Positions 43,287 through 51,455 are shown, counted from the stretch's first letter. The stretch: DNA of 64,000 nucleotides from an uncultured Collinsella sp. (GCA_902493895.1 CABUQW010000003.1:1-64000), one strand, 5' to 3'. Translations and numbers: made by a program. Notes: generated by a model not told the origin, from the letters alone.

Positions 43287-44501
43287 ATGGACTATGGAGT
43301 ACTTGGCGCGTATTTTGACGGTGCTGTCGCGAAAACCCTCGCGGGCGTTGACATCATGGGGGCCAATAAAAGCCACCAGCACGAATTCAACGGCGTGGGG
43401 CCTTTGCGCGCGCTTTTCGGAGACGATGACATAAAGGGGATGCGAACTACCTTCGCATATCTCGATGATGGTGCAGACCCTATATTCGACCATGGTTATA
43501 CCACTTGGTACGACGCCCGCAGGAAGCATCCAACTAGAACTGAGTATAGGCTCTACTACAACGATAATGCTGCCATGGGCATGGCCCGTCCGGGCGACCT
43601 CATGGTTTTGGCCCTACACGAAGCCAAGGAGGTCGTAATCCTATTTGCCCGAGCGGGGAGTACGGCGGAATCTCAAGTTCGCTGGCTCTTCGCGCTCGAC
43701 GGGGTTGGCGAGAAGGGTTTTACGCCCTCTGCTCGGGAGGATACGCGCATCACGTCGATCGCCGCAAGGATTTTGGAGTCCATCGGCATCGAAGTTAGCA
43801 TGCCGATCGCAGCGGAGAACTTCCTCGACGGTATGATCGAGAAATTCGGCGAGTCCTTCCCCAAAGGGGCAGACTTCTCAGCCTACTCAGCTTCCACCCT
43901 TGGAAAGCTCGATTGGACGGGCGACCCGGATGGCTGCTTGGTCGCTTGTTACGAACGCGAAGAGATGCTGTTCCGCGTCTTTGAGCGGCATCTCTTGGAG
44001 CGCGACCTCGCGCCATACCTTGGCTCGGCGCTTGATGTTGATGGCGTGCTGCGCACCACTATGTCGGCCTTCCAGCGCCGCAAGTCCCGTGCGGGGACGG
44101 CGTTCGAGAATCAACTCTCGATGCTATTCGATGCTAGGGGCATACGCTACTCGGCGCAGAAATACACCGAGGGCAAATCAAAGCCGGATTTCATCTTTCC
44201 CTCTATTGACGATTACCACGACCCCAAGTTCCCTGTCGCTCGACTGACGATGCTCGGTGCCAAGACAACCATCAAGGAGCGTTGGCGTCAGGTGCTTGAT
44301 GAGGCTGACAGAATCGAGGACAAGCATCTTGTAACACTTGAGCCCGCCGTAAGTGAGGATTACACACGAGCTATGGCTAAGGACAGGCTCAGCCTCGTTG
44401 TGCCCTCATCGCTGTTCGAAACCTACACGCCCGCGCAAAGGGAATGGCTCATGAGCGTCAACGACTTCTGCAGGCTGGTAGAAGCCCGACAGCACGAGTA
44501 G
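43287..44501 (+). CDS. EcoRII-like type II restriction endonuclease
   Basis: 404 residues, the same length as EcoRII by family knowledge. The C-terminal catalytic domain (about 265-395) has FENQLSMLFDARGIRYSAQ, KPDFIFPS and LGAKTTIKERWRQVLDEADR, the PD-(D/E)xK-like core of the EcoRII-C family. It ends with a strand pair around LSLVVPSSLFETY. The N-terminal part (1-170) fits the effector-DNA binding domain (DIMGANKSHQHEFNG, RPGDLMVLALHE). It would cut unmethylated foreign DNA at the sequence protected by the upstream methyltransferase. ATG at 43287, directly after the methyltransferase stop. Confidence 0.85.
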   Translation: MDYGVLGAYFDGAVAKTLAGVDIMGANKSHQHEFNGVGPLRALFGDDDIKGMRTTFAYLDDGADPIFDHGYTTWYDARRKHPTRTEYRLYYNDNAAMGMARPGDLMVLALHEAKEVVILFARAGSTAESQVRWLFALDGVGEKGFTPSAREDTRITSIAARILESIGIEVSMPIAAENFLDGMIEKFGESFPKGADFSAYSASTLGKLDWTGDPDGCLVACYEREEMLFRVFERHLLERDLAPYLGSALDVDGVLRTTMSAFQRRKSRAGTAFENQLSMLFDARGIRYSAQKYTEGKSKPDFIFPSIDDYHDPKFPVARLTMLGAKTTIKERWRQVLDEADRIEDKHLVTLEPAVSEDYTRAMAKDRLSLVVPSSLFETYTPAQREWLMSVNDFCRLVEARQHE

Positions 44502-44525
44502 AACCACGAGACGTATTTTAGAAAT

Positions 44526-44568
44526 GAGGCCGGAGACCAGTTGAGTCTCCGGTCTTCTTTTTTCACTC
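44526..44568 (+). terminator. terminator of the restriction-modification operon
   Basis: CCGGAGAC...GTCTCCGG with flanking GA/TC is followed by TTCTTTTTTC. Confidence 0.85.
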
Positions 44569-44570
44569 GC

Positions 44571-44738
44571 AACAGATTCGTCGATCACGAGGTGGGATTT
44601 GTATTTGGACTGCGCAAACTCTTGGGCAAGGGTGCTTTTTCCAACGCGGCGGGCCCCCTCGAGCATGATGGCTCGGGATCCATTGCTCGCTTTCCAATCG
44701 AGGAGTTTATTGTAGGCCGTACGTCTGAATACTGACAT
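44571..44738 (-). pseudogene. truncated AAA/DUF4143-type ATPase gene
   Basis: The frame starts MSVFRRTAYNKLLDWKASNG, then AIMLEGARRVGKSTLAQEFA (Walker A), as in the start of archaeal-type or DUF4143-linked ATPases of 400-plus residues. Recognisable sequence stops after about 55 codons at the restriction-modification terminator; the rest is missing. It was probably cut by insertion of the restriction-modification cassette. Its upstream direct repeats survive. Confidence 0.65.
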
Positions 44739-44761
44739 GATTGCCCAATCTAGCTGCTGTA

Positions 44762-44846
44762 TACACGAAATGGGAAGTGTGGTTACCTGATTCAATACAC
44801 GAAATGGGAAGTATATACAGGCCCTTTTCTACACGAAATGGGAAGT
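44762..44846. repeat. three 17-bp direct repeats at 34-bp intervals
   Basis: TACACGAAATGGGAAGT occurs exactly at 44762-44778, 44796-44812 and 44830-44846. The 17-bp repeats alternate with 17-bp unrelated spacers. They lie just upstream of the truncated ATPase and read like an iteron operator. Confidence 0.75.
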
Positions 44847-44987
44847 GCGGGTACCGCTGGAGCTTGTTGGGATAGATGGAGCGCATGTGTTGCGTCGCTC
44901 AGGTATGCTCATATGTGCCTAGAGTTTCACATGCCGAGAAAGGTTGATGGCTGCCATATCCACATACCAAAACACGGAGCGCTCAGC

Positions 44988-45152
44988 GCCGTCGACACCC
45001 GCGTCACCAATTTCCCCGCGGGGGGGGAGTTTTCGAATCCGCCCGGGGGCACCAGGGAATATGACGGCGTCGCGTGAGCGGCGCCGTTTTTGGTTAGTGG
45101 GGGCCGACGGCAGATTCGGGCCGTCGACGCTCGCGTCACCAATCGCGTCATT
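44988..45152. repeat. right boundary repeats of the island (attR-like)
   Basis: 25 bp at 44988-45012 repeat 41945-41969 exactly. Then 45032-45074 repeats the tRNA-Arg 3' end plus downstream 25 bp exactly, with a diverged extension to about 45150. The nested order suggests more than one recombination event at this tRNA. Beyond 45152 the DNA is AT-rich up to the next operon. Confidence 0.7.
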
Positions 45153-45334
45153 CGAATCGGCGCTGGGAATTCAGTGCTTTTCCTCATGCAAGTATCTTCC
45201 ATCTTGCGTCGCCGTCAGCCGTGAGCGGTCGATTTTTACCGATAAACGGCAAATTAATTCAGAAAAAATCAGGTAACTTCAAGAATGGTCAAACTTGATT
45301 AACAGCAAAACCACAAGGTAGATGGCTTTATACG

Positions 45335-45378
45335 GTGAAAAACTCTGACACAATGAGAAAAAGAGTGAAAAATACTGA
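45335..45378 (+). promoter_or_regulatory. direct repeats upstream of the sugar operon
   Basis: GTGAAAAACTCTGA (45335-45348) and GTGAAAAATACTGA (45365-45378) lie exactly 30 bp apart in an AT-rich promoter region, about 150 bp before the isomerase gene. They could bind the DeoR-type regulator encoded downstream (inference). Confidence 0.45.
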
Positions 45379-45523
45379 TTGAAAATGAACTTATGTGGCA
45401 GTAATCTACATGTCACAGGGTAAGCCCCGGCGCGCAGGCGGCGGCCCTTATCGAATTACGGATATAGATCAGGTGCTCGAACGGGCAGAAACGATCAAGG
45501 ACGAAGGTAAAGGACGTAGAAGC

Positions 45524-46462
45524 ATGAAGCTTGCAACTCGTATCAACTCCTATTTTCGCGATGGCGACAAGAATCTTGATCGCGTGTTCGCGGAGTTCCA
45601 GAGCGTGGGCCTCACGCACGTCGACCTCAACTACCCCGAGCACTGCACAGGTGTCACGGCTGAGGACATGGCCGCCAAGCTCGCAGCTCACGACCTGCAG
45701 CTGAACGGCTGCGCGCTGCGCTTCCGCAACGCCTTCCTCAACGGTGACCTGGGCAATGCCGATGATGCCCTTGCCGCGGAAGCCCTTGAGCTCTGCTACG
45801 AGGCGTGCGACTACTGCCGCACTGCCGGTGGCAACACGGTGACCATCTGGCTCGGCCACGACGGCTTTGACTACAGCTTCCAGATCGCCTACGCTCGCGT
45901 CTTCGACCAGCTCGTAGCCGCATTCCAGAAGGTTTGCGACTACGCGCCCGACCTCAAGATCTCGATTGAGTACAAACCCTACGAGGAGCGCGCGTACGCG
46001 TTCATCGACTCCATGGGTATGACCGGCATGATTCTCAACGCTGCAGACCGCCCGAACCTGGGCGTCACGCTGGATTACTGCCACATGCTCATGAAGCACG
46101 AGAACCCTGCCATGGCCGCCGACCTGTTCGGCCGCGAGGGCAAGCTCTACGGCATTCACCTAAACGACGGCAACGGTCGCTTCGACGATGGCCTTATGAT
46201 TGGTACGTCCACGCCGGTGAAGACCCTCGAGTTCCTCTACTACGTGAAGAAGCACGGTTACGACAGCGCAATCTACTTCGACACGTTCCCGGTCATCGAG
46301 CCCGCTGCCGGCGAGGCTGCACAGAACGACCAGATGATCCATCTGCTCAACGACGCCATCGAGGCCGTAAGCATGGAGAAGATCCAATCCGTTATCGATG
46401 CAAACGACGCGATTAAGGCAGCCGAGCTTGTCCGCGAGCTCTTCTGCGCAATGGGGAGGTAA
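45524..46462 (+). CDS. sugar isomerase/epimerase, xylose-isomerase-like TIM barrel
   Basis: A 312-residue AP_endonuc_2/xylose isomerase-like TIM barrel, a metal-dependent sugar or sugar-phosphate isomerase. Metal-ligand candidates are in ISIEYKPYEERAYAF (Glu), GVTLDYCHML (Asp, His) and KLYGIHLNDGNGRFDDGLM (His, Asp). The segment around IEYKPYE and HLNDGNG recalls bacterial L-rhamnose or ketose-3-epimerase-type isomerases. I placed the start at 45524 (AAAGGACG upstream). The frame continues upstream to 45395 without a ribosome site, so a longer form cannot be excluded. It is first in the operon with EIIBC. Confidence 0.75.
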   Translation: MKLATRINSYFRDGDKNLDRVFAEFQSVGLTHVDLNYPEHCTGVTAEDMAAKLAAHDLQLNGCALRFRNAFLNGDLGNADDALAAEALELCYEACDYCRTAGGNTVTIWLGHDGFDYSFQIAYARVFDQLVAAFQKVCDYAPDLKISIEYKPYEERAYAFIDSMGMTGMILNAADRPNLGVTLDYCHMLMKHENPAMAADLFGREGKLYGIHLNDGNGRFDDGLMIGTSTPVKTLEFLYYVKKHGYDSAIYFDTFPVIEPAAGEAAQNDQMIHLLNDAIEAVSMEKIQSVIDANDAIKAAELVRELFCAMGR

Positions 46463-46465
46463 CCA

Positions 46466-47842
46466 ATGAAACGCGACTGGAACGCGATGGCTCAGGGGAT
46501 TCTGGACGCCGTCGGTGGTCCCGAGAACATCTCGGGCATGACGCACTGCGCGACGCGCCTGCGCCTCAATCTCAAAGACGACGCGGCTTGCGACGACGCT
46601 GCGGTCAAGGAAGTCGAAGGCGTTGTGAACACGCTGAACAAGGCCGGTCAGTACCAGGTCCTCATCGGCACTGAGGTCCCGAAGCTGTACGAGAAGTTTG
46701 AGCCGCTGGTCAAGGGTTCGGGCGTGGAAATCTCCGCTGCTACCAAGGACGAGGGCGAGAGCATCGTCAGCCAGGTCTTCTCCGCGATCTCCGGCATCTT
46801 TGCCCCGCTGCTGCCCGCCATGGCCGGCTCCGGTATCCTGCGCGGCTTCGTTATCCTGGCCGCCCAGCTCGGCATCATCGCTGAGGGCACGGGTACCTAC
46901 ACCATCCTGTACACCCTGGCCATGAGCGTGTTCTACTTCCTGCCCGTGCTGCTCGGCTTCTCCGCCGGCAAGCGCTTCGGCGCGAGCCCGTACCTGTCGG
47001 CGCTGCTCGGCGCGTGCCTGCTCTACCCGGACTTCATCGCCCTCATGGGCGACGCGGGCAACGGCGCCATGACGGACTTCTTCGGCATCCCCGTGGTTCT
47101 CATGAACTACAACTCCACGGTTATCCCTGCCATCTTGTCTGTCTGGGTCTACTCGTACCTGTACAAGTGGCTCGATGAGCACGTTTCCGAGATGCTCAAG
47201 CTCGTCGTGCTGCCCGCCATCTCCCTGATCGTTATGGTTCCGCTCACCATGCTCGTCATCGGTCCCCTGGGCGTCTACGCTGGTGAGGCCATCGCCTTCG
47301 TGGTCAACTGGCTGATCGAGCGCAGCTCCGTGTTCGCCGGCGTGCTGGTTGGCGGCGGCTGGTCCGTGCTGGTGTCCATGGGCATCCACTGGGCCGTGAA
47401 CCCCATCATGATCAACAACATCGCTCAGAACGGCTTCGACTACATCTGCCCCTTCACCTTCGCCTGCAACTTCGCCGTTATCGGCTGCGCCTTCGGCGTG
47501 TTCCTCAAGGCCCGCGACCAGAAGCTCAAGAGCTTCGCGATGACCGGTGTCGTATCGATCGCCCTGTCCGCCATCATCGAGCCCACGCTGTTCGGTATGC
47601 TCGTGAAGAACAAGAAGGTCTGGCTTGCGCAGATCATCGGCGGTGCCGTCGGCGGCGCGTTCCTCGGTATCATGAAGGTCGTCACCACTGCGTTCACCTT
47701 CGGTTCCGTCACTACGTTCCCGGCTTTCGTGAGTTCCGACCCCATGAACTTCGCTTGGGCTATGGTCGGCATGCTCATTTCCGCCGTCGTGGCCGGTGTT
47801 CTTGCCTTCGCCTTCACCGGCAAGGAGGATCAGCTCGCCTAA
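46466..47842 (+). CDS. glucose-family PTS EIIBC permease
   Basis: Sugar uptake with phosphorylation. The N-terminal EIIB domain (1-85) has the phospho-Cys in ISGMTHCATRLRLNL (residue 27). The EIIC domain (about 105-455) has some ten membrane segments, with GILRGFVILAAQLGIIAEG, FLPVLLGFSAGKRFGASPYLSALLGACLLYP and IIEPTLFGMLVKNKK, typical of the sucrose/beta-glucoside branch. No EIIA is attached. The free EIIA at 3607 is a possible phosphate donor. It starts 3 bp after the isomerase with GGGGAGG. Confidence 0.9.
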   Translation: MKRDWNAMAQGILDAVGGPENISGMTHCATRLRLNLKDDAACDDAAVKEVEGVVNTLNKAGQYQVLIGTEVPKLYEKFEPLVKGSGVEISAATKDEGESIVSQVFSAISGIFAPLLPAMAGSGILRGFVILAAQLGIIAEGTGTYTILYTLAMSVFYFLPVLLGFSAGKRFGASPYLSALLGACLLYPDFIALMGDAGNGAMTDFFGIPVVLMNYNSTVIPAILSVWVYSYLYKWLDEHVSEMLKLVVLPAISLIVMVPLTMLVIGPLGVYAGEAIAFVVNWLIERSSVFAGVLVGGGWSVLVSMGIHWAVNPIMINNIAQNGFDYICPFTFACNFAVIGCAFGVFLKARDQKLKSFAMTGVVSIALSAIIEPTLFGMLVKNKKVWLAQIIGGAVGGAFLGIMKVVTTAFTFGSVTTFPAFVSSDPMNFAWAMVGMLISAVVAGVLAFAFTGKEDQLA

Positions 47843-48066
47843 GAGCCCCGGATGCGCCGCCTCTCCTAGGGTCGTTCTCTTCGCTTGAAGAGCGTCGCGC
47901 TTACGCGAGGTGTGTCAACCTCGTTCAAATTGTGAACGAGAGGGTAGGTCAATCGATTAAGCGGTCGTCATCGCAACAGGTGGCGGCCGCTATTCTGCTT
48001 GTGCGTTACACTTTTCGAAAAGAAATGAACGAGCGTGAAGCAGAGTGGTTTGGAGAGGTTCCCAAT

Positions 48067-48810
48067 ATGATTCCGTATGAGCGCCAGGAGCGAATTGTAG
48101 AGTGCCTGCAGAAGTCGGGCCTCGCGAGGATTTCCGAGCTGCAGGAGGAGCTGCCGGGCGTCTCTATTTCGACGCTACGTCGCGACCTCAAGGAGCTGGA
48201 GGCGCTTGGCAAGGTTGAGCATCTTTCGGGCGGCGCGGTGAGGCTCCTCTCGGCTGTCCACGAGGTGAGTATCTCGACGCGTTCGGGCCTACACGGGAGT
48301 GAGAAGGAACAGATTGCCCAAGTCGCCTTGCGTTTTGTTGAGGACGGGGACACGCTCTACTTGGACTCGGGTTCCACCTGCACGGCGCTGCTGCGTCTGC
48401 TGCTCGACCGCGACGTGACAATTTACACGACGGATGCCTCGGCGTGCCTGATTAAGAGCGAGACGCGCGCCCAGCTCATCGTGGTGGGTGGCGAGTTCAA
48501 CTATGTGAACTCCTCGTTCTGCGGTTCTATGACCGAATCGATCCTGCGCGATCTGTACTTCGATAAGGCGTTTATCGGGACCAACGCGATTGACGAGGAC
48601 CGCGGCGTCATGACGCCCTCCTACGTTGAGGCGGCGAAGAAGCGCATCGTGCGCGAGAATTCGAATAAGGCGTACGTGCTGTGCGACAGCTCGAAGTTCC
48701 ATCAGTTCTCGAATGTTCGCGCGTTTGGGTTCGATGGTGTGTCGATTATCGCGGAGTCCTATGACGAGAAGATCGCCCAGTGCGCGCGCCTGATCACGCC
48801 TGGAGCGTAG
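48067..48810 (+). CDS. DeoR-family transcriptional regulator
   Basis: A protein of 247 residues. The N-terminal DeoR winged helix is ERQERIVECLQKSGLARISE, then STLRRDLKELEALGKVEHLSGGAVRL (residues 4-58). The C-terminal sugar-phosphate sensor has DGDTLYLDSGSTCTALLRLL, VVGGEFNYVNSSFCGSMTE, then FDKAFIGTNAIDEDRGVMTP. I chose the ATG at 48067 (GAGAGG eight bases upstream); the frame is open further upstream. It follows EIIBC in the same direction across about 225 bp. It likely responds to the phosphorylated sugar taken up by EIIBC. Confidence 0.88.
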   Translation: MIPYERQERIVECLQKSGLARISELQEELPGVSISTLRRDLKELEALGKVEHLSGGAVRLLSAVHEVSISTRSGLHGSEKEQIAQVALRFVEDGDTLYLDSGSTCTALLRLLLDRDVTIYTTDASACLIKSETRAQLIVVGGEFNYVNSSFCGSMTESILRDLYFDKAFIGTNAIDEDRGVMTPSYVEAAKKRIVRENSNKAYVLCDSSKFHQFSNVRAFGFDGVSIIAESYDEKIAQCARLITPGA

Positions 48811-48984
48811 GGGGTCCGGGCTCAGGTCTGCGGATTGCGGCCCCTGGCTGCTGCTGTCCGCGTAGCGGGATTTCTTCCTAGGGAATACGACAGCGTTTCG
48901 TGGTGCGGGCTCCTGCATGATACCAGCTAGATAGGCAAATATGGCAACGTTGTGAATCTGGAAAAGCCTGCAGGTTAACAACGT

Positions 48985-49034
48985 GGTTAAACGATTAATC
49001 AGCCAGACTGTAGATAAAGGTTAAACGATTAATT
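48985..49034 (+). promoter_or_regulatory. two LacI-type operators upstream of the epimerase
   Basis: GGTTAAACGATTAATC (48985-49000) and GGTTAAACGATTAATT (49019-49034) are 34 bp apart. A central CG inside TTAAACGATTAA is typical of LacI-family sites. GGTTAACAGATTAACC in front of the LacI gene itself (51412-51427) has the same half-site. Confidence 0.6.
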
Positions 49035-49075
49035 ACCACCGAGTAGATAATCACCGAGCAGATAAGGAGTTCACT

Positions 49076-49729
49076 ATGCTGCTCTGCCCCAGTCTCATGT
49101 GCGCCGACTACGGCAATCTGCGTGCGACCGTCGAGGATCTCGACGCCGCCGGCATCGACATCTTCCATTGCGACGTGATGGACGGCAGTTTCGTTCCCAA
49201 TTTCGCCATGGGTCTCGAAGACATCAAGGCCGTGCGAGCTGCCACCAACAAGCTCGTCGACGTGCACCTTATGGTCGAGAATCCTGCCAGCAAGGTTGAA
49301 CTTTTCGCCTCCGCCGGCGCGGACATCATCTATATCCATCCGGAGTCCGAGCGTTACGTGGTCAAGACACTCGCCGCGATTAAGTCCCTCGGCAAGAGCG
49401 CCGGTATCGCCGTGAACCCCGACACCTCTATCTCCGAGATCGAGGAGATGTTGAACCTCTGCGATTACGTGATGGTCATGACGGTGAATCCGGGTTTTGC
49501 CGGTCAGAGCTTTATCGAGTTCACGAACGACAAGGTGCGTCGCCTTGCCGCGCTGAAGGAGCGCTTTGGCTTCAAGCTCATGATCGACGGCGCCTGCTCG
49601 CCCGAGCGCGTGCGCGACCTGTCCGCCATTGGCGCGGACGGATTTATCTTGGGCACCAGTGCGCTGTTTGGCAAGGACGCTGGTTACGAGGAGTGTCTGC
49701 GCCGTTTGCGCGCCGGCGAGGTGTATTAG
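49076..49729 (+). CDS. AlsE-like allulose-6-phosphate 3-epimerase (Rpe family)
   Basis: A 217-residue ribulose-phosphate-3-epimerase-family TIM barrel. CPSLMCADYG, FHCDVMDGSFVPNFAMG, DVHLMVENP, IYIHPE, VMVMTVNPGFAGQSFI, MIDGACSPE and GADGFILGTSALF carry the metal and catalytic residues. Several of these (SLMC, MTVxPGFAGQ, IDGAC, GTSALF) match AlsE, the D-allulose-6-phosphate 3-epimerase, better than housekeeping Rpe, which has MSVNPGFGGQ and DGGI. That gives fructose-6-phosphate as the likely product. ATAAGGAG precedes the ATG; two LacI-type operators lie upstream. Confidence 0.8.
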   Translation: MLLCPSLMCADYGNLRATVEDLDAAGIDIFHCDVMDGSFVPNFAMGLEDIKAVRAATNKLVDVHLMVENPASKVELFASAGADIIYIHPESERYVVKTLAAIKSLGKSAGIAVNPDTSISEIEEMLNLCDYVMVMTVNPGFAGQSFIEFTNDKVRRLAALKERFGFKLMIDGACSPERVRDLSAIGADGFILGTSALFGKDAGYEECLRRLRAGEVY

Positions 49730-49801
49730 AAGCGGAACGGCGAATTAGGACGGATTGAGCGCGCGGCATGCGCGAATGGTTCTTATGGAAAGGGGTCTCT
49801 T

Positions 49802-50278
49802 TTGAAGATCGGTATTGGAAACGACCACGTCGCAGTCGAGTACAAGGAAGCCATCACGGCGTATATCCAGGAGAAGTACGGCTACGAAGTCGTGAACTTC
49901 GGTACGGACAGCACCGAGCGCTTTGACTATCCCATCGCGGGTGAGGCCGTGGCGGACGCTGTCATGTCCGGCGAGGTTGATCGCGGTATCGTTATCTGCG
50001 GTACGGGTGTGGGCATCTCGCTTGCCGCCAACAAGGTGCGCGGTATCCGTTGCTGCACCTGCTCTGAGCCGTATTCCGCTCGCCTGTCGCGCGAGCACAA
50101 CAACACCAACATGCTCGCATTTGGTGCTCGTGTGGTAGGCATCGAGCTGGCCAAAATGATTGTCGACGCCTGGCTCACCGGCGAGTTCGAGGGCGGCCGT
50201 CACCAGCGACGCATCGATATGATTCGCCAGATCGAGGCTCGTCAGCTCGTACGTGCGGAGGAAGCACGCGGCTGGTAG
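49802..50278 (+). CDS. RpiB/AlsB-family sugar-phosphate isomerase
   Basis: A 158-residue protein of the RpiB/LacAB family, which interconverts aldose and ketose phosphates. It starts MKIGIGNDHVAVEYKEAI. DYPIAGEAVADAVMSGEVD, then GIVICGTGVGISLAANKVRG, contains the catalytic Cys. CSEPYSARLSREHNNTNMLAFGARVVG is also diagnostic. The start is TTG at 49802 with AAAGGGG six bases upstream. Next to an AlsE-like epimerase it may act as allose-6-phosphate isomerase (AlsB) rather than on ribose-5-phosphate; sequence alone cannot decide. Confidence 0.82.
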   Translation: MKIGIGNDHVAVEYKEAITAYIQEKYGYEVVNFGTDSTERFDYPIAGEAVADAVMSGEVDRGIVICGTGVGISLAANKVRGIRCCTCSEPYSARLSREHNNTNMLAFGARVVGIELAKMIVDAWLTGEFEGGRHQRRIDMIRQIEARQLVRAEEARGW

Positions 50279-50283
50279 CGGAA

Positions 50284-50315
50284 AAGCCCGTCACCCGTGT
50301 GGTGGCGGGCTTTTT
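50284..50315 (+). terminator. terminator between rpiB-like gene and lacI-like gene
   Basis: GCCCGTCACC pairs with GGTGGCGGGC, followed by TTTTT; AAAA on the left may let it also serve the converging gene. Confidence 0.85.
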
Positions 50316-50377
50316 GCATGTCGCGCGTGGGATAGAGCACATGCGAGAGAAAAACGCGGCTATTCGCTGCCCGCTGT

Positions 50378-51388
50378 CTAGCTGCTCGCGCGTTGCACGA
50401 GCTTAACGGGGACAAGCGTCTCCATCTCGGGCTCTTCGCCGCGCAGCAGGGCGAGCAGGGCCTGACATCCCTCGTGCGCGAGGCGCTCGGGGAAGCGGCG
50501 GATGGTGCTGATTTGCGGCGTCGGAAGCTGCGCGTAAACCGAATCGTCGAAGCCGATGAGACGGACGTCTTCGGGTACGCGCTTGCCGGCGGCAACGAGC
50601 GCACGCAGCGCGCCCACGGCTGCGTGGTCGCTATGGGCGAAGACGCCGTCGACGGGGTAGCCCGTGGAGAGGAAGTCGGTCACGAGCTCTTCCGACTCGA
50701 TGATGCTCGGCTGCTTACCCGAGACAAACAGCTGGTAGTCGCGGCGTAGCGGCATTCCGTGCGCGGCGAGCGCCCGCTCGTAGCCCATCTGGCGCTCGTT
50801 GCCGGGGTAGTTGGCGGTAAAACTCGAGATGCTCAGGATGTCCTTGCAGCCGCGCTCGATGAGGTGCTCGGTCGCCATGTAGCCACCGCCGATGTTGTCG
50901 GAGCCCACGTGTGGGAAACCGAGGTCGTTTTCGGGCGCACGGTCGATGCAGACCACGGGGATTCCGTGGGGGACGAACTCGCCGTCGAGCCTGCGCAGGC
51001 CGGAGATACAGATGATACCGTCGGCCTGCTTGCTTGCCAGCGTGCGGAAGTAGTCACGCTCGCGGGCGGGGTCATTGGCGCTGTTGCAAACAAAGACCGA
51101 GTAGTCCTCGGTTGCCAGCTCGCGCTCCACATGCAGGGCGATCTTGGAAAAGAAGTCGTTGGAGATGTCCGGCACGATCATGCCGATGGTCCGGGACTGG
51201 GCCATACGGAGGCTCTTCGCCGCCATGTTCGTGACGTAGCCGTATTCCTTTAGGGCGGCTTCCACGCGTTTGCGGGTGTCTTCGGAAAAACGGCCGCTGC
51301 CGTTGATGACGTGGGAGACCGTGGCGACGGATACGCCGGCCGCGACGGCAATCTGGCGCATGGATGGGCGCTTGCCTGGTGTGGGCAT
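50378..51388 (-). CDS. LacI-family transcriptional regulator
   Basis: A 336-residue LacI/GalR protein. The DNA-binding domain is SMRQIAVAAGVSVATVSHVINGSGRFSEDTRKRV (residues 9-43), with the hinge helix NMAAKSLR. The periplasmic-binding-protein-like sugar domain runs from TIGMIVPDISNDFF to VRLIGFDDSVYAQLPTPQIS. The converging orientation to the epimerase-isomerase genes and shared half-sites (48985, 49019, 51412) suggest it represses those genes and itself, with a sugar as inducer. Confidence 0.9.
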   Translation of the reverse strand: MPTPGKRPSMRQIAVAAGVSVATVSHVINGSGRFSEDTRKRVEAALKEYGYVTNMAAKSLRMAQSRTIGMIVPDISNDFFSKIALHVERELATEDYSVFVCNSANDPARERDYFRTLASKQADGIICISGLRRLDGEFVPHGIPVVCIDRAPENDLGFPHVGSDNIGGGYMATEHLIERGCKDILSISSFTANYPGNERQMGYERALAAHGMPLRRDYQLFVSGKQPSIIESEELVTDFLSTGYPVDGVFAHSDHAAVGALRALVAAGKRVPEDVRLIGFDDSVYAQLPTPQISTIRRFPERLAHEGCQALLALLRGEEPEMETLVPVKLVQRASS

Positions 51389-51411
51389 GGGGCCTCCTGC
51401 TGCTTTCGGGT

Positions 51412-51427
51412 GGTTAACAGATTAACC
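51412..51427. promoter_or_regulatory. LacI-family autoregulatory operator
   Basis: GGTTAACAGATTAACC is a 6-4-6 palindrome 24 bp upstream of the LacI-family start codon. It shares the GGTTAA half with the operators at 48985-49034. Confidence 0.55.
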
Positions 51428-51455
51428 GAGATTGTAGCGCATGCGCGATGCCGTA

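Noticed and set aside
44762..44846. Small CRISPR array
   Set aside because: Three 17-bp repeats with 17-bp spacers are too short for CRISPR, there are no cas genes, and the position suits an operator.
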